Source: Oscillospiraceae bacterium
GTDB taxonomy: Bacteria; Bacillota_A; Clostridia; Oscillospirales; Oscillospiraceae
Assembly (NCBI GenBank): GCA_017549325.1
Contig: JAFYVA010000066.1
Coordinates: 1-20,514, forward strand
Direction: 5' to 3'
DNA: 20,514 nucleotides
Shown: positions 13,201 to 20,514 of the stretch, one piece after another
Position numbering within the stretch: the first letter of the stretch is position 1
Layout: each line of letters opens with the position of its first letter
Notes under the pieces: model-generated
Told to the model about the DNA's origin: nothing
What the model saw: the letters and a program-made list of their open reading frames with translations, nothing else
The model's database searches: none
Position numbers and translations under genes: made by a program

Positions 13201-14652
13201 ATGCTCTATATACTGATTTTGCTTCCCCTGCTGCTGGGTGTGAGCTGTGCCTTTATCAAGGACTCCGCCACCCGCCGCGCCGTCCCCGTCATGGGCGCGG
13301 TACAGGCCGTCATCACGGTGCTGGCAGTCCTCTCCGCCCTCTTCTTCCGAGGCAGCGAGAGTGCCGTGTGGCACATGAGCGAGAGCCTCACCTTCGCCCT
13401 CCGCCTCGACCTCTTCGGTGCGGTGGTGTGCGTACTGGTGACGGTGTGCTGGCTCTTCTCCGTCCCCTTCTCCTCCGTCTATATGCCCCACAGCGGCGAA
13501 CAGATGCGCTATTATACCTTCTTGTTCCTCACGGAGGCGGCGCTGCTGGGTACGGCTCTGGCGGCGGATTTCATCACCCTCTACCTCTTCTTCGAGCTGA
13601 CCACCCTCTTCTCCTCGCCGTTGGTGCTCCACGAGCGCAACCGCAATGCGCTGGTGGGTGCCGGCAAGTATCTGTACTACTCCATCGGCGGTGCCTTCGT
13701 GGCGCTGTTCGGCGTGGTGGTGCTCTATAGCGGCGGTGTGGATCTGCGCTTTGCCGCAGGGGGACATACCGTCGGCATGACACCCCTCATGCTCATCGGT
13801 GTGTTCTGCGTCATCCTTGGCTTCAGCGCCAAGGCGGGCCTCTATCCCCTCCACAACTGGCTGCCCACGGCACATCCGGCCGCTCCCGCTCCCGCCTCGG
13901 CACTGCTGTCCGGTCTTATCACCAAGGCGGGCGTGGTGGCCGTGATCCGTCTGCTCTTCTTCACGGTGGACGCATCCGCACTCCGCGGCACCTGGGTGCA
14001 GACGGTGTGCATCACCCTCGCCCTTATCACCGTGTTCATGGGCTCGCTGATGGGCTGCTTTGAAAAGGTGCTGAAAAAGCGTCTGGCCTATTCCAGTATC
14101 TCCCAGATCTCCTATGTGCTTCTGGGCCTCTTTCTCCTCAGTGGGGACGGTCTCTCCGGCAGCGTGCTGCAGATGCTGTTCCACGCCGCCGCCAAGGTCG
14201 CCCTCTTCCAGTGCGCCGGCGCCGTCATTTTGCTGACGGGCCGCACCCGCACCGATGAACTGCGGGGTCTGGGCCGCAAGATGCCCTGGGTGTTCATTGC
14301 CTTTGCGCTGGCATCCCTCTCGCTGGTGGGTATTCCTCCCTTCGGCGGTTTCTGGAGCAAGTGGTATCTGGCCACGGCGGCACTGGAAGCCCTGCCCGGT
14401 TTCTTAAGCTACGCCGTACCGGTGGTACTGCTGCTGTCGGCTCTTCTGACGGCCGGCTATCTCTTCGCCCCCGTGATCGCCGCCTTCTTCCCCGGTGAGA
14501 AGCCGATGGAAGAAGTGCATCTCCATGGCAACGCCAACACCCCTGCCCTGCTGATCTCCCCTCTGGTGCTTTCGTGCCTGACGGGTCTGCTGGGCTTCTT
14601 CCCCGATGGTCTTGTGCGCTTGGCGCAGGCCATTGCGGGCGCAGTACTGTAA
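13201..14652 (+). CDS. Antiporter-like subunit 2 (MrpD/NuoM-type)
   Basis: 483 residues, about 14 membrane helices. The conserved residues are intact: Glu132 in YLFFELTTLFS, Lys211 in FSAKAGLYPLHNWLPTAHPA (with the usual His), and Lys242 in LSGLITKAGVVAVIR. It also has LAYSSISQISYVLLGLFLLS and GIPPFGGFWSKWYLA, the latter being the classic 'GiPP..GF.sK' loop of NuoM/NuoN/MrpD. Start at ATG 13201 with AAGGAG upstream. It differs clearly from its three paralogues in the operon in the loops, so the four are old duplicates rather than recent copies. There are 12 bp to the next gene. Confidence 0.92.
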   Translation: MLYILILLPLLLGVSCAFIKDSATRRAVPVMGAVQAVITVLAVLSALFFRGSESAVWHMSESLTFALRLDLFGAVVCVLVTVCWLFSVPFSSVYMPHSGEQMRYYTFLFLTEAALLGTALAADFITLYLFFELTTLFSSPLVLHERNRNALVGAGKYLYYSIGGAFVALFGVVVLYSGGVDLRFAAGGHTVGMTPLMLIGVFCVILGFSAKAGLYPLHNWLPTAHPAAPAPASALLSGLITKAGVVAVIRLLFFTVDASALRGTWVQTVCITLALITVFMGSLMGCFEKVLKKRLAYSSISQISYVLLGLFLLSGDGLSGSVLQMLFHAAAKVALFQCAGAVILLTGRTRTDELRGLGRKMPWVFIAFALASLSLVGIPPFGGFWSKWYLATAALEALPGFLSYAVPVVLLLSALLTAGYLFAPVIAAFFPGEKPMEEVHLHGNANTPALLISPLVLSCLTGLLGFFPDGLVRLAQAIAGAVL

Positions 14653-14664
14653 GGAGGTGGCACA

Positions 14665-16122
14665 ATGAACGGATTGTTACTCTGCCTTGCAGTGTTCCTG
14701 TCGATCGTGACGGGACTTGCCTCCTATGTACTGCCCTTCTCCGATAAAGCCCGCCGCACCTTCTGCAGCGCGATCATCGTGGCCACCACCGTCATCGCGT
14801 GGGCCGCGATCCTCACCTGCAACGGCGAGGAGTTCGTCCTGTGGGCCTTTACCCACAAGCTCTCCTTCGCCTTGGAGATGGACGGCGCGGCCAAGCTGTT
14901 CGTGGGCCTTTCGGCTACCCTGTGGCCCTTTACCATGGTCTATGCGTGGGACTATATGAAGCACGAGGGGCAGCTGCCCCTGTTCTGGGCTTTCTTCACC
15001 GCCGCCTTTGGCATCACGCTGGGTATCGCCTGCGCCGCCAACATGGTGACCATGTACCTCTTCTACGAGCTGCTGACCCTGTCCACCATCCCGCTGGTCA
15101 TGCACGCCATGCACAAAAAGGCCGTCGCCGCCGGCATCAAGTACGCCCTGTACTCCATCGCCGGTGCCGCGCTGGCCTTCGTGGGTCTGGTGTTCCTGAT
15201 CGTCCACGATGCCAACGACTTCGTTCCGGGCGGTCATTTCGCCCATTACAGCGGCAACATGACGGTGCTGCTGACGGTGTTCTCTGTGGCTTTCGTAGGC
15301 TGCGGTGTCAAGGCCGCCATCTGGCCCTTCCACAGTTGGCTGCCCTCGGCAGCGGTGGCCCCCACCCCCGTGACGGCGCTGCTGCACGCGGTGGCGGTGG
15401 TCAAGGCCGGTGCCTTCGCCTGTATCCGTCTGGTCTATTACGCCTTCGGCACCGAGATCCTCCGCGGCACATGGGCACAGTATACGGTCATGTGCCTTGC
15501 CGTCATCACGCTGGTGTTCGGCTCGGCCATGTCTTTAAAGCAGACCCACTTCAAGTGGCGTCTGGCCTATTCCACCGTGTCCAACCTCTCCTATATCCTC
15601 TTTGCCTGCGCCCTCATGACCCCTGCGGGCATGGTGGCGGCATGGGTGCACCTCATCGTCCACTCGGTAGTGAAGATCATGGCCTTCTTCTGCGCCGGCA
15701 GCGTACTGCACTACGCCCATCGGGAGTACGTCCATGAGCTGGAGGGTCTGGGACAGCGAATGCCCCTGACATTTGCCGCCTTTACGGTGGCGGCCTGCGC
15801 CCTCACCGGCGTGCCGCCCTTCAACGGTTTTGTCAGCAAGTGGTACATCGCTCTGGCCGCCACCGGCGAGGGCAGCGTATGGGCGGTGCTGGGCTTTGTG
15901 GGACTGCTGATCTCCGCACTGCTGACCGCCATCTATATGTTCCAGGTGGTCATCAAAGCATGGTTCCCCGCCAAGGACGCTCCCGCCATCAGCGAGGGCA
16001 GCGCCCATGAGGCCGGTCCCATGATGACGGTGCCCATTCTCATTCTGGCTGCGCTGTGTATCCTCATGGGCCTGTTCCCCGACGGTCTGCTTTCCCTTAT
16101 CAGAGAGGCGGTGATGCTGTGA
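14665..16122 (+). CDS. Antiporter-like subunit 3 (MrpD/NuoM-type)
   Basis: 485 residues, about 14 membrane helices. Key residues: Glu135 in YLFYELLTLST, Lys216 in CGVKAAIWPFHSWLPSAAVA, and Lys247 in AVAVVKAGAFACIRL. LAYSTVSNLSYILFACALM and GVPPFNGFVSKWYIA follow at the expected places. The helix 7 core reads KAAIWPFH, where subunits 2 and 4 have KAGLYPLH and KAGLFPLH; this KA.iwPfh.WLP form is common in Mbh/Mrp-linked and formate-hydrogenlyase-type antiporter subunits. Start at ATG 14665, after AAGGAGGT. The stop shares an A with the next start (TGATG), so subunits 3 and 4 are translationally coupled. Confidence 0.92.
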   Translation: MNGLLLCLAVFLSIVTGLASYVLPFSDKARRTFCSAIIVATTVIAWAAILTCNGEEFVLWAFTHKLSFALEMDGAAKLFVGLSATLWPFTMVYAWDYMKHEGQLPLFWAFFTAAFGITLGIACAANMVTMYLFYELLTLSTIPLVMHAMHKKAVAAGIKYALYSIAGAALAFVGLVFLIVHDANDFVPGGHFAHYSGNMTVLLTVFSVAFVGCGVKAAIWPFHSWLPSAAVAPTPVTALLHAVAVVKAGAFACIRLVYYAFGTEILRGTWAQYTVMCLAVITLVFGSAMSLKQTHFKWRLAYSTVSNLSYILFACALMTPAGMVAAWVHLIVHSVVKIMAFFCAGSVLHYAHREYVHELEGLGQRMPLTFAAFTVAACALTGVPPFNGFVSKWYIALAATGEGSVWAVLGFVGLLISALLTAIYMFQVVIKAWFPAKDAPAISEGSAHEAGPMMTVPILILAALCILMGLFPDGLLSLIREAVML

Positions 16123-18068
16123 TGGTATGGTTCGTGATCTTCTTCCCCGTACTGGCCGCTCTGGCCACCACCTTGATCCGCAAAAAAGGTGAGCGGGCGC
16201 TGGGTCTGTGGTCGGTGATCGCCACGGGCGTCACCCTTCTGGCCCTTATCCTCGCCATCGTCTTTGGCTACGGCGGCACCTACACCTTACCGGTGGTGCA
16301 TCTGACCGTGACGCTGGACGGCTTCCGCTGTCTCTACGGTTTGGTGGTGTGCTTCATGTGGTTCATCGCCGCCATGCTCTCGCCCCAGTATTTCCGCCAT
16401 CACCATCATCTGGGACGGTATTACTTCTTCTTCCTGCTCTGCCTCAGCTCCACCGTGGGCGTGTTCCTCTCGTCCCACCTGTACACCACCTTCCTCTTCT
16501 TCGAGATGATGTCCCTCGGCTCCTACGTCTGGGTGGCACAGGAGGAGACGGAGGGTGCCATGGACGCGGGTAAGACCTACCTGACCATCGCGGTCTTAGG
16601 CGGTCTTGTGACGCTGATGGGTCTGTTCCTGCTGCAGAATGTGACGGGCACGCTCCTTGTCCCGGAGCTGCGGGAGGCCTGCATGGCCACCGCAGAGCGC
16701 GGCAAACTGTGGGCGGCGGCACTGTGCATCTTCTTTGGCTTCGCCGCCAAGGCAGGCCTCTTCCCCCTCCACATCTGGCTGCCCAAGGCACATCCCGTAG
16801 CCCCCGCACCCGCCTCGGCACTCCTCTCCGGTGTGCTGACCAAGGCCGGTATCTTCGGTGTGCTGACCATCACGGCACAGATCCTGGTGGGTGAGGTCGC
16901 CTGGGGCAACCTGCTGACGGTGCTGGGCGCCGTTACCATGGTGCTGGGCGCGGTGATCGCCGTGTTCTCCACCAACCTCAAGTATATTCTGGCCTGCTCG
17001 TCCCTGAGCCAGATCGGCTTTATCACCGTGGGCATCGCCATGATCTGCCTCCTGGGCGAGGACAATGCGCTGGCCGCTCACGGCTCGGTCATCTACATGA
17101 TGAACCACTCGCTGGTAAAGCTGGTGCTGTTCCTCTTCGCAGGCGTAGTGTACATGAACACCCACGCCCTCGACCTCAACGACATTCGCGGTTTCGGCCG
17201 CGGCAAGCCTCTGCTCCACATCATCTTCCTGTGCGGTGCCTTGTCGCTGGCGGGCATTCCCGGTTTCTGCGGCTATGTCAGCAAGACGCTGGTACACGAG
17301 GCCATCGTGGAGTATGCTCACCACAGCCACCTGTGGAGCATCACGGCGGTGGAGTGGCTGTTCCTCTTCTCCGGCGGTCTGACGGCGGCATATCTGACCA
17401 AGATCTATGTGGCCATCTTCCACCAGAAGGGCAAGGATTACGGCAAGTCCTGGGGCACGGCTATGAGCAAGATTGCCCTGTGCCTCGCCGCCGTAACGCT
17501 GCCTGTCATCGGCCTTCTGCCCCACGCTCTGGCTGAGAAGGTGGCGGGACTGACACTGGCGTTCACCGGAGGCCATCCCTTCCACCACGCCGTACACTAT
17601 CTGGCGTGGGTCAACCTCAAGGGTGTGGTGATCTCCCTGTGCATCGCGGCCGTCGTGTATTTCCTCTTCATCCGTCCGGTACTGATGAAGAAGGACGGCA
17701 CTTACCGCAGCCTGTGGCCCAAGTGGCTCAGTTTGGAGGAGAGCGTCTACAAGCCCTTCTTCCGCGGTCTCTTCGCCGTGCTCCACGTGGTGTTCCGCTT
17801 TGTGTGCGACCTGTTCGACATGGTGGTGCTGTTGCTGCGCAAAACCGTGTTCCGCAACAGCCGCGTCAAGGTGCGCACCGACCCCTACGAGCGCATGGTG
17901 CGTATGTTCTCCCGCTTCGGTGACGAGAGCGCCGCTCGCACCGCCGACGCCGACTCCACCCGCCGCGATGTACTCTCGCGCTTTACAGGCTCCCTGTCCT
18001 TCGCATTGCTGATGACCTGTCTGGGTCTGTGCATTGCCCTGTGCGTGATGATCTTTACGGTTTTCTGA
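16122..18068 (+). CDS. Antiporter-like subunit 4 with long C-terminal extension (NuoL/HyfB-like)
   Basis: 648 residues, about 150 longer than the other three. The 14-helix core has Glu128 in TFLFFEMMSLGS, Lys210 in GFAAKAGLFPLHIWLPKAHP, and Lys241 in LSGVLTKAGIFGVL, so it looks active. After about residue 500 there is a helix (VVISLCIAAVVYFLFIRPVL), then a basic, amphipathic stretch (residues ~525-610, with many Arg, Phe and Val, e.g. LLLRKTVFRNSRVKVR), and a last membrane helix (FALLMTCLGLCIALCVMIF). This arrangement recalls the lateral helix plus anchoring helix of NuoL/HyfB. Start ATG 16122 overlaps subunit 3; the ORF upstream to 16056 lies inside subunit 3. No hairpin terminator is seen after the stop. 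Confidence 0.9.
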   Translation: MVWFVIFFPVLAALATTLIRKKGERALGLWSVIATGVTLLALILAIVFGYGGTYTLPVVHLTVTLDGFRCLYGLVVCFMWFIAAMLSPQYFRHHHHLGRYYFFFLLCLSSTVGVFLSSHLYTTFLFFEMMSLGSYVWVAQEETEGAMDAGKTYLTIAVLGGLVTLMGLFLLQNVTGTLLVPELREACMATAERGKLWAAALCIFFGFAAKAGLFPLHIWLPKAHPVAPAPASALLSGVLTKAGIFGVLTITAQILVGEVAWGNLLTVLGAVTMVLGAVIAVFSTNLKYILACSSLSQIGFITVGIAMICLLGEDNALAAHGSVIYMMNHSLVKLVLFLFAGVVYMNTHALDLNDIRGFGRGKPLLHIIFLCGALSLAGIPGFCGYVSKTLVHEAIVEYAHHSHLWSITAVEWLFLFSGGLTAAYLTKIYVAIFHQKGKDYGKSWGTAMSKIALCLAAVTLPVIGLLPHALAEKVAGLTLAFTGGHPFHHAVHYLAWVNLKGVVISLCIAAVVYFLFIRPVLMKKDGTYRSLWPKWLSLEESVYKPFFRGLFAVLHVVFRFVCDLFDMVVLLLRKTVFRNSRVKVRTDPYERMVRMFSRFGDESAARTADADSTRRDVLSRFTGSLSFALLMTCLGLCIALCVMIFTVF

Positions 18069-18079
18069 GAAAAGAGGGC

Positions 18080-18108
18080 TTGTCTTTACCCCCATACACT
18101 GCTATAAT
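18080..18108 (+). promoter_or_regulatory. Promoter for ackA
   Basis: -35 TTGTCT (18080-18085), 17-nt spacer, consensus -10 TATAAT (18103-18108) with extended TGC. It gives a leader of about 70 nt. No terminator separates it from the antiporter operon. Confidence 0.85.
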
Positions 18109-18183
18109 GGGTCTGTTGACTTACTACCGCCCCTTTGGGGACGGAAAATATGAAATTGCTGAAAGATGCAAAGGAGAATTGCT

Positions 18184-19377
18184 ATGAAAGTTCTGGTTGT
18201 GAACTGCGGCAGCAGCTCGCTGAAGTATCAGCTGATCGACTCCAAGTCCGAGAGCGTACTGGCCACCGGTCTGTGCGAGCGCATCGGTATTGACGGTGTC
18301 CTCAACCACACCCCCTCCGGCCACGACAAAATCGTCATGACCGATCCCCTGCCCGATCATCAGGCCGCCATTTCCAAGGTTCTGGCCGCTCTGACCGACA
18401 AGGATTACGGTGTGATCTCCTCCCTCGATCAGATCGAGGCCGTGGGTCACCGTCTCGTCCACGGCGGCGAGAAGTTTGCCTCCTCCGTGATCATCACCGA
18501 GGAAGTGATCGCCGAGGTGGAGAAGTGCTCCGATCTGGCCCCCCTCCACAACCCCGCCAACATCACCGGCATCAATGCCTGCACCGCTGTTATGGGCAAG
18601 GACGTACCCCAGGTCGGCGTGTTTGATACCGCTTTCCACCAGACCATGCCTCCCAAGGCGTATATGTACGGCGTGCCCTATGAGTACTATGAGCGCCTGC
18701 ACGTTCGCCGCTATGGCTTCCACGGCACTTCTCACAAGTATGTGGCAGGCCGCGCCGCTGCCATGCTGGGCAAGCCCATTGAAGAGCTGAAGCTGATTTC
18801 CTGCCACCTGGGCAACGGTTCCTCTGTCACCGCTATCGACGGCGGCAAGAGCGTTGATACCTCCATGGGCTTCACTCCTCTGGCCGGTCTGCCCATGGGC
18901 ACCCGTTCCGGCGATCTGGATGCCGGCATCCTGGAGTTCCTGATGGGCAAGTATGGCATGGACATCAAGGAGATGGTCTCCATCCTGAACAAGAAGTCCG
19001 GCGTACAGGGTGTTTCCGGTGTCTCCTCTGACTTCCGTGATCTGGAAAACGCATTTGCAGATGGCAACGAGCGTGCCGGTTTGGCCGTTGACATGTTCAA
19101 CTATGGTGTCAAGAAGCTGATCGGCTCCTATGCTGCTGCTATGGGTGGCGTGGACGCCATCATCTTCACTGCCGGTGTTGGTGAAAACTCCAAGGGCCAG
19201 CGCATGGACATTGCCTCTGGTCTGGAGTTCATGGGCGTAAAGATGGACGCTGCTGCCAACGATATTCGCGGCAAGGAAGCTGTCATCTCCGCTGCTGATT
19301 CCAAGGTGAAGGTTCTGCTGATCCCCACTAACGAAGAGCTGATGATCGCTCAGGATACCGCAGCTCTCTGCCGCTAA
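18184..19377 (+). CDS. ackA: Acetate kinase
   Basis: 397 residues, normal AckA length. It interconverts acetyl phosphate + ADP and acetate + ATP, the ATP-forming step of acetate fermentation in the cytoplasm. Motifs in order: VNCGSSSLKYQL (residues 6-17), VGHRLVHGG with Arg90, GVFDTAFHQTMP with Asp148, RRYGFHGTSHKYV with His180, ISCHLGNGSSVTAIDGGKS, MGTRSGDLDAGI with Arg241, and FTAGVGENS near the end. Asp148, His180 and Arg241 fall at the very numbers used for the Methanosarcina enzyme. Start at ATG 18184 after AAAGGAG; an ATG at 18166 overlaps that region. Phosphotransacetylase is not next to it within this window. It has its own promoter and terminator, so it is monocistronic apart from possible read-through. 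Confidence 0.97.
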   Translation: MKVLVVNCGSSSLKYQLIDSKSESVLATGLCERIGIDGVLNHTPSGHDKIVMTDPLPDHQAAISKVLAALTDKDYGVISSLDQIEAVGHRLVHGGEKFASSVIITEEVIAEVEKCSDLAPLHNPANITGINACTAVMGKDVPQVGVFDTAFHQTMPPKAYMYGVPYEYYERLHVRRYGFHGTSHKYVAGRAAAMLGKPIEELKLISCHLGNGSSVTAIDGGKSVDTSMGFTPLAGLPMGTRSGDLDAGILEFLMGKYGMDIKEMVSILNKKSGVQGVSGVSSDFRDLENAFADGNERAGLAVDMFNYGVKKLIGSYAAAMGGVDAIIFTAGVGENSKGQRMDIASGLEFMGVKMDAAANDIRGKEAVISAADSKVKVLLIPTNEELMIAQDTAALCR

Positions 19378-19390
19378 GCGAAATACATAC

Positions 19391-19422
19391 AAAAACGGTG
19401 CGATGCAAATCGCACCGTTTTT
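19391..19422 (+). terminator. Rho-independent terminator after ackA
   Basis: A perfect 14-bp stem, AAAAACGGTGCGAT (19391-19404) with ATCGCACCGTTTTT (19409-19422), and a GCAA tetraloop, ending in a T-run. Confidence 0.95.
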
Positions 19423-19446
19423 CTGCGTCTTTAGGGAAGTAAACTG

Positions 19447-19474
19447 TTGACAATCCATAAAAATCTGCTATGAT
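19447..19474 (+). promoter_or_regulatory. Promoter for the T-box leader and alaS
   Basis: Consensus -35 TTGACA (19447-19452), 16-nt spacer, -10 TATGAT (19469-19474) with extended TGC. Confidence 0.88.
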
Positions 19475-19480
19475 ATATAA

Positions 19481-19719
19481 AGAACTTTATGTTGCAAACT
19501 GCGACGAGAAAGACGAGTGTCAGATGACCGACCTAAAGAGAGCAGGGGACGGTGGAAGCCCTGCGGTATGGCGCTGATGCAGCCCCTTTCGAGTGCCCGC
19601 GATGAGCGGGACGCTTCATCCCCGTTATCGGATGACTAAGATGTTCCCTTTGGGGAATAATTAGGGTGGTACCGCGAACGTCCTTCGCCCCTATTGCCGG
19701 GGTGGGGGATTATTTTTTT
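19481..19719 (+). ncRNA. T-box leader RNA (tRNA-Ala sensing)
   Basis: The conserved T-box element AGGGTGGTACCGCG lies at 19663-19676. Upstream is a Stem I with the AGAGAG-type element (19547-19552) and a distal GC-rich hairpin (GCAGGG with CCCTGC). Downstream is a terminator whose stem runs TCCTTCGCCCC (19681-19691) to GGGGTGGGGGAT (19699-19710), followed by a T7 run. The bulge UGGU would pair with a tRNA 3' end ACCA, which suits the A discriminator of tRNA-Ala, and the gene downstream is alaS. Uncharged tRNA-Ala should favour the antiterminator and so raise alaS expression. A GCC triplet at 19582-19584 (just 5' of CCTTTCGAG) is my best candidate for the specifier, but GCT and GCA triplets lie close by. 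Confidence 0.93.
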
Positions 19720-19740
19720 GCACAAAGTGCAAAAAATAAT
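19709..19740 (+). repeat. Second hairpin overlapping the T-box U-tract
   Basis: ATTA, T7 and GCAC (19709-19723) can pair with GTGC, A6 and TAAT (19727-19740) around a AAA loop, giving a 14-bp hairpin with one unpaired T. It uses the terminator's own U-tract as its left arm, so it can form only in read-through transcripts. Confidence 0.6.
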
Positions 19741-19800
19741 GTCTATGTGCCACATTTCTCAATCAACAAAAAATTTGACATAAAAGGAGAGCGATTCCCA

Positions 19801-20514
<714 letters not shown>

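Noticed and set aside
8981..18068. Complex I or [NiFe] hydrogenase operon
   Set aside because: Only membrane-arm, Mrp-type subunits are present. No quinone-site, Fe-S, NADH-binding or NiFe-binding (CxxC) subunit is found on either strand in the window.
16596..18095. 499-residue open frame on the minus strand opposite the fourth antiporter subunit (similar long frames at 13093-14184 and 10350-11159)
   Set aside because: Their translations are rich in His, Gly, Gln and Glu with no family resemblance; they are the reverse-frame shadow of GC-rich membrane-protein genes that show clear motifs.

Overview
The window (about 20.5 kb, GC-rich, Shine-Dalgarno-led genes, a T-box in front of alaS, ECF-type vitamin uptake, SdpI, DUF624 and DUF3842 proteins, acetate kinase) looks like chromosomal DNA of an anaerobic, fermentative Firmicute. 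A Clostridia member near Oscillospiraceae/Ruminococcaceae is my best guess; that is inference from gene content, not from a marker gene. I see no insertion sequence, phage gene, CRISPR array, tRNA or rRNA.

Layout. 1-900: the tail of an ABC transporter ATPase and its ABC-2 type permease. 932-1258 (-): a GIY-YIG nuclease-domain protein. 1370-3332 (+): an unrecognised acidic protein coupled to a PLP-dependent methionine gamma-lyase/'aluminium resistance' family enzyme. 3386-4353 (-): a small two-helix membrane protein followed by a TetR regulator. 4551-6155 (-): 6-phosphofructokinase followed by a DUF624 membrane protein. 6301-6555 (+): a small orphan protein. 6590-7126 (-): an ECF transporter S component preceded by a structured leader RNA with its own terminator. 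7290-7700 (-): a DUF3842 protein. 7855-8764 (+): an SdpR-like autorepressor overlapping an SdpI-like membrane protein.

8981-18068 (+) is the dominant feature: nine tightly packed or overlapping genes for an Mrp/Mbh-type cation-proton antiporter module. The order is MrpE, MrpF, MrpG, a DUF4040 (MbhD-like) protein, an MbhE-MrpB fusion, MrpC, and then four complete antiporter-like (MrpD/NuoL/M/N) subunits. No full-length MrpA and no hydrogenase or NADH dehydrogenase subunit is in the window. ackA follows (18184-19377), then a T-box leader and the 5' part of alaS, which runs off the right edge.

How the genes work together. Glycolysis (pfkA), substrate-level ATP formation (ackA) and a large ion-translocating membrane module lie within 13 kb, which suits a fermenter that balances pH/Na+ with a multi-subunit antiporter. 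Promoters are easy to read: eleven plausible sigma-A-type sites were found, almost all with a 17-nt spacer and ten with an extended TGn -10. The observations I would check first are the four-channel Mrp-like operon without a redox partner, and the leader RNA before the ECF S component, whose two hairpins share the same AGAA loop and which I cannot match to a riboswitch class I know.
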